Below, piece by piece: positions 1 through 5,786 of a DNA stretch of 6,866 nucleotides. The notes under the pieces are model-generated. The model did not search any database and was not told the origin of the DNA. It saw only the letters and a list, made by a program, of their open reading frames with translations. Numbering within the stretch: position 1 is the first letter of the stretch; each line of letters opens with the position of its first letter. A program made the position numbers and the translations under genes. Source of the DNA: Candidatus Methanophagales archaeon. GTDB taxonomy: Archaea; Halobacteriota; Syntropharchaeia; Alkanophagales; Methanospirareceae. The stretch lies in contig JAGGZZ010000253.1 in assembly GCA_021161765.1 (NCBI GenBank), forward strand, positions 1-6,866. Reading direction: 5' to 3'.

Positions 1-13
1 GGTATAGCTGAAC

Positions 14-163
14 TTAATTTCGCATATCCTTCCAATTCGGCGGTATATACGTATTTCGTATATCCTTCCACTTTAATGGTATATCTGAAATACTTCGTAT
101 ACATATCCCTCTTAACGAATCCCCACCCTTTTCAAACCCTTCTTCAATCATTTCCAAAATCAT
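14..163 (-). CDS. Possible small protein or gene remnant, 49 aa
   Basis: A minus-strand frame runs from an ATG at 163 to a TAA at 14. It stays open well upstream of that ATG, to about position 274 without another obvious start. The N-terminal part reads as an amphipathic, acidic helix (MILEMIEEGFEKGG). The C-terminal part carries two copies of a short unit, ending WKDIRN and WKDMRN, encoded by the DNA tandem repeat in the same place. After the stop codon the repeat appears to continue toward the window edge in a shifted frame, so the true protein may be longer and frameshifted. I recognise no family and see no clear ribosome binding site. It could be a decayed gene, or a chance open frame across a repeat. 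Existence is inferred from amino-acid texture only. Confidence 0.25.
   Translation of the reverse strand: MILEMIEEGFEKGGDSLRGICIRSISDIPLKWKDIRNTYIPPNWKDMRN
18..112. repeat. Degenerate 36-bp tandem repeat
   Basis: Two adjacent 36-bp units start at 18 and 54 and agree at about 27 of 36 positions. The best conserved part is TTTCGYATATCCTTCCA followed by GGTATAT. A decayed third unit begins near 90 (CTTCGTATACATATCC), and a GGTATA at position 1 suggests the array continues outside the window. The unit length is a multiple of three, and on the minus strand it encodes a repeated W-K-D-I/M-R-N motif. This fits either a protein repeat or a simple intergenic array. Confidence 0.5.
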
Positions 164-213
164 TCCCACTAAAGCCTTTTTATCATCTCTCGCTTTTAAT
201 ATTTTATTTTGGA

Positions 214-228
214 AAAGATATATAAAAC
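214..228 (+). promoter_or_regulatory. Archaeal TATA box for the small ORF and prs
   Basis: An A-rich stretch followed by ATATATAAAA at about 218-227 is a strong match to an archaeal BRE/TATA element. Transcription would be expected to start about 25 bp downstream, near 248-252. That is some 15 bp before the ATG of the 47-codon ORF, which in turn runs into prs. No other TATA box lies between that ORF and prs, so both are probably on one transcript. Confidence 0.55.
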
Positions 229-265
229 TTTCTGAGATTAAGATTAAAAAAGGTTGCAGTATAAA

Positions 266-409
266 ATGGATACATTAAAAGCAAAAGCAAATTACATTGT
301 TACTGCGCTGAAAGGAAAGAGTGCAAAGAAAGATGAAAAGAAGCAGATTCTCATTCCAAAGAGCGATGCAATTGTAGAAGAGATAGAGGATTTCTTGAGG
401 AGGTTTTAG
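266..409 (+). CDS. Small hypothetical protein, 47 aa, upstream of prs
   Basis: The frame runs from ATG (266) to TAG (407-409), nine bases ahead of the prs start. The product is very lysine-rich in its first half (MDTLKAKANYIVTALKGK) and ends in an acidic/basic helix (VEEIEDFLRRF). No cysteines, membrane segment or known motif can be seen. A TATA box lies about 40 bp upstream, and a weak AGGT sits near 251. The Shine-Dalgarno sequence of prs (GAGGAGGT, 397-404) falls inside its last codons, so translation of the two is probably linked. It could be a real small protein co-transcribed with prs, a regulatory leader ORF, or the tail of a lost gene. I do not recognise a family. Confidence 0.45.
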   Translation: MDTLKAKANYIVTALKGKSAKKDEKKQILIPKSDAIVEEIEDFLRRF

Positions 410-418
410 AGAAAAAAA

Positions 419-1273
419 ATGAAAATAGTACCAGGTATGTCGTCACAGGCGTTGGCTGCGAGAATCGCAGCGGAGCTGGACTGTAAAGTTGCGTCATGCG
501 AGTTCAAGCGCTTTCCAGACGGCGAATTATACACGCGTGTGCAGGACGACATAAAAGACGAAGAAGTAACCATCGTGCAGAGCATCCGAACCGATTCCGA
601 CCTGATATGCTTATTGCAGTTAATAGACGCAGCGGAAGAAGCGCATAAAACAAAAGTTGTTATTCCTTATCTGGGATATGCGAGACAGGATAAAAGGTTC
701 GAACCCGGCGAAGCTATATCCATAAGAGCAATTGCAAGAAGTATATGCGCTGCCGGTGTAGTTGATACAATTTACGTGGTTAATGTGCATAACCGAGGCG
801 TATTGAAGTATTTCGATGTAAATACGAAAGAACTGGATGCTTCTCCTTTAATCGGCGATTACGTTGCGAAACGGGAAATACCGCATCCGGTGATAATAGG
901 CCCCGATGGAGGAGCAGCAGAGCTAGCAAAAGCAGTTGCCGCTCCCTACGGCTTCGATTATGACGTGCTGGAGAAGACGCGGATAAGCAGTGAGGAGGTG
1001 GAAATAAAAGCAAAAGAGTTAAACGTAGAAGGGAAAAACGTCGTTATCGTGGATGACATAATTTCCACTGGTGGGACAATATCAGAAGCAACAGCAATGT
1101 TAAAATCGCAAGGTACGCACGACGTTTATGTCGCATGCATACACGGCGTCTTTGTGCAAAATGCGGTTCCGCGAATGCTACACGCAGGTGTCAAAGAAAT
1201 AATCGCAACCGATACGATAGAATCGGAATTCAGCAAAATAAGCATAGCGAAAATGGTTGCGGAGGAAAAATAA
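419..1273 (+). CDS. prs: Ribose-phosphate pyrophosphokinase (PRPP synthase)
   Basis: The 284-aa cytosolic enzyme transfers pyrophosphate from ATP to ribose 5-phosphate. The product, PRPP, feeds purine, pyrimidine, histidine and tryptophan synthesis. Visible family motifs are FPDGELYTR (32-40), the ATP-binding GYARQDKRF (86-94), VNVHN (121-125), IGPDGGAAELA (160-170) and the catalytic-loop Lys/Arg in EKTR (185-188). The PRPP-binding loop VVIVDDIISTGGT is at 208-220. The length matches the short archaeal enzymes, versus about 315 aa for bacterial ones. The ATG at 419 is supported by the normal family N-terminus (MKIVPG) and by GAGGAGGT at 397-404, although the 14-base spacing is long and the site lies inside the upstream small ORF. 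It is probably co-transcribed with that ORF. The frame shows no truncation or missing motif. Confidence 0.96.
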   Translation: MKIVPGMSSQALAARIAAELDCKVASCEFKRFPDGELYTRVQDDIKDEEVTIVQSIRTDSDLICLLQLIDAAEEAHKTKVVIPYLGYARQDKRFEPGEAISIRAIARSICAAGVVDTIYVVNVHNRGVLKYFDVNTKELDASPLIGDYVAKREIPHPVIIGPDGGAAELAKAVAAPYGFDYDVLEKTRISSEEVEIKAKELNVEGKNVVIVDDIISTGGTISEATAMLKSQGTHDVYVACIHGVFVQNAVPRMLHAGVKEIIATDTIESEFSKISIAKMVAEEK

Positions 1274-1277
1274 ATTA

Positions 1278-1453
1278 TAGTCATTCCGAAGATTATTAAC
1301 CACCAGATTACACAGATTTTCACGAGAGAAGAATAATAGATTTTAATTTTCAGTGTTCCATTGACAATTTTACCCCCAGTTAACCCGTATTTCTTGTGTT
1401 AATCTCGTGAAATCTCGTGGTTTATTATTTGCAATTTGTTACTGGAATGACTA
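1278..1453. mobile_element. Palindromic MITE-like element, copy 1
   Basis: The 176-bp stretch is bounded by a perfect 10-bp inverted repeat, TAGTCATTCC (1278-1287) and GGAATGACTA (1444-1453). Inside these are longer imperfect inverted arms: ATTAACCACCAGATTACACAG (from 1295) pairs with CTCGTGAAATCTCGTGGTTTA (1404-1424). The two ends share TA, so a TA target duplication around GTCATTCC...GGAATGAC ends is possible, as with IS630/Tc1-type elements. It encodes no protein. A related copy in the opposite orientation lies at 4068-4173, with 53 of 63 bases matching at one end. It begins five bases after the prs stop codon, so the folded RNA could also help end prs transcription. Naming it a MITE is inference; the repeat and the palindrome are directly visible. 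Confidence 0.65.
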
Positions 1454-1465
1454 CAAAATGTTATA

Positions 1466-1482
1466 TCAAAGGTATATATAGC
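1466..1482 (+). promoter_or_regulatory. TATA box for the slipin gene
   Basis: AAAGGTATATATAGC (about 1468-1482) has the A-rich BRE side and TATA core of an archaeal promoter. It predicts a start near 1500, leaving a leader of about 30 bases. That leader contains the Shine-Dalgarno GGAGGTGA (1512-1519), 10 bases before the ATG at 1530. This gives the slipin gene its own promoter downstream of the repeat element. Confidence 0.55.
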
Positions 1483-1529
1483 ATAAGGCACATATAGCAT
1501 AGAAATATAACGGAGGTGAAATAAAAAAA

Positions 1530-2321
1530 ATGGCTCTTGATTGGCTAATCGGGATAGTAATTGTAGCAGCGATTATACTGGCATCGTCGATAAAGGTAGT
1601 GAAGGAATACGAGCGGGGCGTAATATTTCGGCTTGGACGTTTGGTGGGCGCAAGGGGACCGGGGCTGTTTCTGGTCATCCCAATGTTTGAAAGCATGGTA
1701 AAGATAGACCTAAGAGTCAGTGTTTTTGACATTCCGCCACAGGAAGTCATAACCCGCGATAACGTCACAACCAGTGTAAATGCAGTCGTTTACTACCGTG
1801 TGCTTGACCCTGAGAAGGCGGTAACCGAAGTGGAGAGATACGACTATGCCACCTCTCAAATCGCGCTGACCACGATGAGAAGCGTGATAGGGCAGGCGGA
1901 ACTGGACGAATTGCTCTCTGAACGCGACAAGCTAAACAAACAGTTGCAGCAGACAATTGACGAAGCGACAGACCCATGGGGGATAAAGGTATCTGCAGTG
2001 GAGATAAAGGACGTTGGACTTCCAAAAGATATGCAGCGTGCAATGGCAGCACAAGCAGAAGCAGAAAGAGATAAGAGAGCACGAATTATCACTGCGGATG
2101 GTGAGTTCCAGGCAGCGAAGAAAGTTGCAGAAGCGGCGAACGTCCTGCAAAGCGAAAAAGGCGGGATGTTCATTCGAACGTTACAAACGATAAAAGAGGC
2201 AACGGAGGAAAAAGCTACTACGGTCGTCATTCCGTTCCCAATAGAAATGCTCGAAGCTTTTGGACACCGATTCGAGACAAGCTCCGAATCTAAAAAAGAA
2301 ACAGCGAAAAAAACTGGGTAA
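1530..2321 (+). CDS. Slipin/stomatin-like SPFH-domain membrane protein
   Basis: The 263-aa protein belongs to the SPFH (stomatin/prohibitin/flotillin/HflK-C) superfamily of membrane-anchored scaffolds that oligomerise at the membrane surface. A single hydrophobic segment (about 5-21) is followed by VKEYERGVIFRLGR (24-37), GPGLFLVIP (43-51), the strand pattern YYRVLDPEKAV (88-98) and MRSVIGQAELDELLSER (116-132), all typical of slipins. An Ala/Glu-rich stretch at about 166-205 should form a long helix, and the tail is charged. The length equals that of archaeal stomatins such as Pyrococcus p-stomatin. The start is fixed by GGAGGTGA 10 bases upstream and by the hydrophobic N-terminus. Archaeal slipins are usually beside an NfeD/STOPP-type membrane protease, their substrate-cleaving partner. 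None is present on either side here, so the partner may be elsewhere. The exact physiological role is not known. Confidence 0.93.
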   Translation: MALDWLIGIVIVAAIILASSIKVVKEYERGVIFRLGRLVGARGPGLFLVIPMFESMVKIDLRVSVFDIPPQEVITRDNVTTSVNAVVYYRVLDPEKAVTEVERYDYATSQIALTTMRSVIGQAELDELLSERDKLNKQLQQTIDEATDPWGIKVSAVEIKDVGLPKDMQRAMAAQAEAERDKRARIITADGEFQAAKKVAEAANVLQSEKGGMFIRTLQTIKEATEEKATTVVIPFPIEMLEAFGHRFETSSESKKETAKKTG

Positions 2322-2350
2322 GAGAAAATAACTTTTTATTTCCTTTGATA

Positions 2351-2373
2351 AAACTTTCTTTTTAAGAAAGTTT
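2351..2373 (+). terminator. Perfect hairpin between slipin gene and moeA
   Basis: AAACTTTCTT (2351-2360) and AAGAAAGTTT (2364-2373) form a perfect 10-bp stem with a TTT loop, ending one base before the moeA ATG (2375). It lies 30 bases after the slipin stop codon. It could end slipin transcription, or fold in the moeA leader and affect translation, since no Shine-Dalgarno outside the stem precedes moeA. Which role applies cannot be decided from the sequence. Confidence 0.5.
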
Positions 2374-2374
2374 G

Positions 2375-3763
2375 ATGGGGAAGCAATTCTTAGAAATAAC
2401 CGAGAAAAAGGAAGTAGAAGAACTAATCGCCGAACTCAGCGCTAAAATCGCTGCTGAGATAGCGATAACGATGAAGACAGAGAAAGTGAGACTCGGTGAC
2501 GGTGCAGGCGAAGCACTCGGTAGAATTGCTTCCACCGATATTTTTTCCACGCTTGATATCCCCCCTTTTGACCGTGCTACTGTGGACGGCTATGCCGTTA
2601 TCGCTTCCGATACGTTTTACGCTGCTGAGGATAATCCCTCGCTGTTGATTGTGAAGGGTTATATCCCGGCAGGTGAGTTCCCTTCGCCTTCGCAATACGT
2701 AGAAAAGGGTTATTGCACGGGCATATCCACCGGTGCACCTCTTCCGAAAGGCGCGAATGCGGTTGTAAAAGTTGAAAACACGTCTGACTACGAAGAAGGA
2801 GGAGGAGAAGGCGGAGAAGGGGAAAACAGAAAGATAAAAACGGTAAAGATATACAAGCCCGTAGCTCCTGCTGAATATATCATGTTCGCAGGCTCGGACA
2901 TAAAGCGAGGGGAGAAGATAGTAGTAAAAGGAACACGGCTAACGCCGAGAGAGACCGGTGTATTGGCTGCATGCGGGATACGAGAAGTAGAAGTACGTAA
3001 AAAGCCATCAGTAGCCGTTATATCCACGGGCAACGAATTAGTAGCGCCCGGAACTCAAGCCACTACCACGCTCGAACCCGGTAAAATATATGACGTTAAT
3101 GCACAAACCGTCTGCGATTCCGTCAGGGAAGTCTGCTCCGGCTCGGGCTGCGTTCCCGTATTCCTCGGAGTTGCCAGAGACAATCTGGAAGATTTATCTG
3201 CAAAGCTCAACGAATCACTTGCAAAAGGAGCAGACGTTATATTATTCTCCGGTGGAACGTCTGCGGGTGCTGGTGACCTGCTGCCCACGGCGATAGAACG
3301 TTTTGGCAAGATTCTCGTTCACGGTGTTGACATAAAACCGGGAAAGCCTTTTGTACTCGGGATGGTCCAGGGGAAGCCCGTATTTGGATTGCCCGGTAAT
3401 CCCACTTCCGCATTGGTTACCTTCAACCTTTTCGTCGCTCCTTTGCTACGCCGTATATCGGGCGATTATTTTTATAACGGTCGAGAAGGAAAACAAAATT
3501 TGGAGAGGAGGAAGAAGGTAAAAGCGACGGCAGCGGTAAGAATCTTTTCCGAGAAGGGTCGAAACGAATATGTGCTGGTAAAAGTAAAAGTAAATCAGGC
3601 GAGAACGAAACCCGCAGAAGAAGGTAATTTGCTCGCTTATCCGATTCTCACTGGTTCCGGTGCAATCACCACGCTATCAAACGCCGATGGATACATATTC
3701 GTGGAGAAAGGGAAAGAAATAGTAGAGGAGGGGGAGGAGGTAGAGGTTGAAGTTTTCTTTTAA
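2375..3763 (+). CDS. moeA: Molybdopterin molybdenumtransferase
   Basis: The 462-aa cytosolic MoeA protein inserts molybdate (or tungstate in many archaea) into adenylylated molybdopterin, the last core step of Mo/W cofactor synthesis. Visible signatures are DIPPFDRATVDGYAV (from residue 61), GYCTGISTGAPLP (about 112-124), VAVISTGNEL (213-222), YDVN (239-242), SGGTSAGAGD (292-301) and KPGKPFVLG (321-329). GLPGNPTSALVTF (338-350) completes the active-site region, and a C-terminal domain IV runs from about 375. A Gly/Glu low-complexity stretch (EEGGGEGGEGE, about 140-150) looks like a lineage-specific loop insertion, and the tail is Glu/Val-rich. The ATG at 2375 is preferred to the TTG at 2372, and the N-terminal helix aligns with the family. 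There is no clear Shine-Dalgarno; the codons just before the start belong to a hairpin. CTTTTTATT near 2332-2340 may be its TATA box. No other cofactor genes are adjacent. Confidence 0.95.
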   Translation: MGKQFLEITEKKEVEELIAELSAKIAAEIAITMKTEKVRLGDGAGEALGRIASTDIFSTLDIPPFDRATVDGYAVIASDTFYAAEDNPSLLIVKGYIPAGEFPSPSQYVEKGYCTGISTGAPLPKGANAVVKVENTSDYEEGGGEGGEGENRKIKTVKIYKPVAPAEYIMFAGSDIKRGEKIVVKGTRLTPRETGVLAACGIREVEVRKKPSVAVISTGNELVAPGTQATTTLEPGKIYDVNAQTVCDSVREVCSGSGCVPVFLGVARDNLEDLSAKLNESLAKGADVILFSGGTSAGAGDLLPTAIERFGKILVHGVDIKPGKPFVLGMVQGKPVFGLPGNPTSALVTFNLFVAPLLRRISGDYFYNGREGKQNLERRKKVKATAAVRIFSEKGRNEYVLVKVKVNQARTKPAEEGNLLAYPILTGSGAITTLSNADGYIFVEKGKEIVEEGEEVEVEVFF

Positions 3764-3806
3764 TATCGTTTTTGTGCTGTCAACTTATAATTATAGGGGA
3801 AGAGGG

Positions 3807-4070
3807 ATGAAGATTGAGGTAAAATTTGAGAATAGAAGGGTTAAAGAAGTAGAGATAAAGGATGTAGAAGAGCTATTAAACGCACCTTTGAATGAGATAC
3901 AGATAATCAAGGGAGGGCTCACAGTGGAATCTAATCTATCAGAACTTGTTGAAGAGGTTGACCTCGATACAAAAATCCATATCACGGGAAACGAGGTAGA
4001 GATACCAGTTGGACGGTTAGTTTATGATAAGCTCAAAGGGAAGAAAATAAAGGTTGTGGTGAAGGAATAG
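3807..4070 (+). CDS. Hypothetical protein, 87 aa
   Basis: The frame starts at ATG 3807 behind a purine-rich GGGGAAGAGGG (3796-3806) and ends with TAG at 4068-4070. The predicted protein is small, charged and beta-rich: MKIEVKFENRRVKEVEIKD, a leucine-rich middle, then VEIPVGRLVYDKLKGKKIKV at the C-terminus. Its position just after moeA suggests a MoaD/ThiS-type sulphur carrier, but it does not end in the Gly-Gly those proteins need, so I do not assign that. There is no membrane segment and no cysteine. A longer reading from 3747 would overlap moeA and is less likely. The stop codon lies on the edge of the repeat element that follows. Codon use looks like that of the neighbours, so I think it is a real gene of unknown function. 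Confidence 0.7.
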   Translation: MKIEVKFENRRVKEVEIKDVEELLNAPLNEIQIIKGGLTVESNLSELVEEVDLDTKIHITGNEVEIPVGRLVYDKLKGKKIKVVVKE

Positions 4071-4173
4071 CCCCTGTAAAATTTGAAATTAATAAACCGC
4101 GAGATTTCGCGAGATTATTGTTCTCTCGTGTCAATCGGTGTAATCTTGTGGTTAATACTTTTCGGAATGACTA
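4068..4173. mobile_element. Palindromic MITE-like element, copy 2 (shorter, inverted)
   Basis: Positions 4111-4173 match the reverse complement of 1278-1340 at 53 of 63 bases, including the whole end TTCGGAATGACTA. The left part (AATAAACCGCGAGATTTCGC, 4091-4110) matches the other arm of copy 1, and CTGTAAAATTTGAAATTAAT resembles its outer sequence. Compared with copy 1 about 50-60 central bases are missing and the left outer repeat is degraded to TAGCCCCTG. The two arms can still pair (AATAAACCGCGAGATT with AATCTTGTGGTTAATA). The left edge coincides with the TAG stop of the 87-residue gene. The homology is directly visible; mobility is inferred from the two copies, the inverted ends and the TA at both borders. 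Confidence 0.6.
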
Positions 4174-4326
4174 ATGTACATCTTCTACATACTTATCCAC
4201 ATGCAATACGCCTACTCTTGTGGCCTAACGGAAGTGGAAGAAGAGCTAAAATGCATCACCGAAAAGCTTAGGATATCTAAGGCTGAAGCGGTAAGAGAAG
4301 CCATTAGTTTTTTGCTGCTGAGTTGA
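4174..4326 (+). CDS. Small ribbon-helix-helix (CopG/Arc-like) protein or remnant
   Basis: The frame gives 50 aa from ATG 4174, or 41 aa from ATG 4201. It ends in TGA at 4324-4326. The stretch GLTEVEEELKCITEKL then RISKAEAVREAISFLL has the shape of an RHH DNA-binding domain: a strand ahead of a helix, the usual I-S-K-A-E-A-V-R-E-A-I turn and second helix. Such proteins act as dimeric repressors, often as antitoxins. Only the core domain is present and no Shine-Dalgarno is visible. The element just upstream ends exactly where the first ATG begins, so its original promoter or upstream coupling may have been lost. No recognisable toxin follows. The domain call rests on pattern recognition; it may be a live small regulator or a relic. 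Confidence 0.5.
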   Translation: MYIFYILIHMQYAYSCGLTEVEEELKCITEKLRISKAEAVREAISFLLLS

Positions 4327-4391
4327 AAGGATTGAAAATCGTTGAATTCCGGGTTATTCCCAAGGAGCAGGCGAATTTTCATTGTCTGCTC

Positions 4392-4409
4392 AAAATTCCA
4401 CCGAATTTT
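4392..4409 (-). terminator. Hairpin downstream of the DUF460 gene
   Basis: AAAATTC (4392-4398) and GAATTTT (4403-4409) form a perfect 7-bp stem with a 4-base loop, 12 bases past the stop codon of the minus-strand DUF460 gene. It is AT-rich and is followed on the plus strand by a further T. It could help end transcription from either side, including from the RHH ORF. The effect in archaea is uncertain. Confidence 0.3.
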
Positions 4410-4421
4410 TGGCAGATACCC

Positions 4422-5726
4422 CTACTTAAAATACAAAGTCCGGTACTTCTCCCCCCTCTTTCCCCTTTTTCTTTCCTTCTTCCACTCCCCTATCTTTTCA
4501 CTCAACAACTGCTCATCCACAAAAGCGAAATCGCCTCTGCCTTCGCCCTCACTTTCTTCTTTTAACAGCAACGGTATTTCACCGGTAGAAAAAGCAGGAA
4601 TACCTGATTCGAAAAACTTACCCGCGGCGAAATGCGACAGCTCCTTACCATATATCACCGCAGCAACGCCTTTACTCGCCAATAATTCCGCTGTGCTCGC
4701 CCCTCCTCCACTGCCGTCCTCAAGGAATACAACGTCCCCTCTTTTCAACCCGTATTTCCTGTCCGTATCCCGTATAGCATTCCGGCTGAAAGAGCGTATC
4801 ACTTTTATCTTTTTTCCCCCTTTTACCTTCACTTCTCGTTTACCTTTTAACTCCTCCACGATTTGCCTTAATTCTGCATTCTCCCCCTCTCTCTCTTTTA
4901 GTTTCTCTTTCAGCCTTTTTATCTCCTTTTCTCTCCTAATTATCTCCTCGGTCTTTTCTATCTCTCGCTTCCTTACTGTTTTCAGTGTCGCTACTTGGGA
5001 ATGTAAATTCGCTAATTCACCTTCCTTTTCCGCCAACTTCGTCTTAAGAGCCGCTGTGAGCTCTTCCAGCATCTCTATCTTATCGTCCTTACGTTTCATA
5101 ATTCTACGAGATAATCGGAGCTCATTTTCATCCGTTCGCTCACTGCCCTTTTTCGTGGGTTGCTTATCGCCGCTCTCCTTCCTCCTGGCACCCCAAATCT
5201 TCATCTCCTTCTCCGCCTCTTTCTCCTCTTTAGCACGGATTAATCGGTCTATCGCATCACTTATGGACACGCCTTTAATCACCATCGCTTTTACTTCTTC
5301 TACGTCCACATCCAGCGGCGTTTTCCTGTGCACCTGCGAGAATTTCTTCTTATATCGCCGGAATGCATTAACGCAGGCGGCTAATGCGTCACGCTCATGG
5401 GCATTGTTATATTTGTATCCCCTGCCTTTCGTCAGCTCAATCTTCTCTTCAATCGCCAGCGATTCCTCTAATTCGTGAATGGATGAAGAGAAAATACGGC
5501 TTATCCTTTTTACCGTCGATGGCGTGGGTGTAACGTCCGATGCCACTATCAAGGGGTTTCCATGTGCTATTATCCGTTCTACCACATCGGAGCACGAATA
5601 ATTTTTTGAGCTGAATACTTCTATTGGGTTTCCCTCGAGGTCAATTATGGCCACCCCTATCGTAGTGCCCGGGTCTATGCCAACGAAGGTGTATTTCCGT
5701 CTTGCGGGTGAATGTGAATATGCCAT
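4422..5726 (-). CDS. COG2433/DUF460 RuvC-like (RNase H fold) archaeal protein
   Basis: The 434-aa product begins with a RuvC/YqgF-type RNase H fold. FVGIDPGTTIGVAIIDLEG (14-32) is strand 1 with candidate catalytic Asp18, followed by VASDVTPTPSTVKRI (61-75), IHELEESLAIEEK (83-95) and YNNAHERDALAACVNAF (106-122) with Asp113. These match the DUF460 family, which is thought to be a nuclease but has no settled function. Residues about 215-300 are a charged coiled coil, and 300-434 form a second conserved domain with a GSGGGAST loop (338-345). Many relatives are longer (around 650 aa), with extra residues ahead of the RuvC-like part; here an in-frame TAG sits directly before the ATG, so that part is absent. 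The gene diverges from the ferredoxin gene and converges on the RHH ORF. The likely role is nucleic-acid processing in the cytosol. Confidence 0.88.
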   Translation of the reverse strand: MAYSHSPARRKYTFVGIDPGTTIGVAIIDLEGNPIEVFSSKNYSCSDVVERIIAHGNPLIVASDVTPTPSTVKRISRIFSSSIHELEESLAIEEKIELTKGRGYKYNNAHERDALAACVNAFRRYKKKFSQVHRKTPLDVDVEEVKAMVIKGVSISDAIDRLIRAKEEKEAEKEMKIWGARRKESGDKQPTKKGSERTDENELRLSRRIMKRKDDKIEMLEELTAALKTKLAEKEGELANLHSQVATLKTVRKREIEKTEEIIRREKEIKRLKEKLKEREGENAELRQIVEELKGKREVKVKGGKKIKVIRSFSRNAIRDTDRKYGLKRGDVVFLEDGSGGGASTAELLASKGVAAVIYGKELSHFAAGKFFESGIPAFSTGEIPLLLKEESEGEGRGDFAFVDEQLLSEKIGEWKKERKRGKRGEKYRTLYFK

Positions 5727-5786
5727 CTATTTATAATATGAAAAACAAAATAGGTATAGATAAATGTCCGAAGAGGAATCGATAAG
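5727..5786. promoter_or_regulatory. Divergent promoter region, DUF460 / ferredoxin
   Basis: Sixty bases separate the two start codons. On the plus strand CTATTTATAATATG (5727-5740) is a TATA-like box about 25 bp before a predicted start near 5760, suiting the ferredoxin gene at 5787. On the minus strand ATTTATCTATACC (about 5751-5763) could be the box for DUF460, giving an almost leaderless transcript beginning close to its ATG. GAAGAGGAA (5770-5778) is a weak Shine-Dalgarno for the ferredoxin gene. Confidence 0.4.

Noticed and set aside
1274..1529. Possible small structured RNA or CRISPR-like repeat after prs
   Set aside because: The structure is explained by the inverted-repeat element shared with 4068-4173; there is no regular repeat-spacer pattern or tRNA-like fold.
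3807..4070. 87-residue protein as a MoaD/ThiS sulphur carrier next to moeA
   Set aside because: It ends in VVVKE rather than the required Gly-Gly, and no beta-grasp signature can be confirmed by eye.
4083..4271. 62-codon plus-strand frame starting inside repeat copy 2
   Set aside because: Most of it translates the palindromic element, and it conflicts in frame with the better supported RHH ORF.
4323..4421. TTG-started frame overlapping the RHH stop codon, as a possible toxin gene
   Set aside because: The product resembles no toxin family and the frame soon runs antisense into the DUF460 gene, where its composition becomes low-complexity.
4342..5478. Long plus-strand open frame of 378 codons opposite the DUF460 gene
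   Set aside because: It is very rich in Ser, Phe and Pro, as expected from the antisense of a charged coiled-coil gene, has no recognisable domain, and the opposite strand has clear family motifs.
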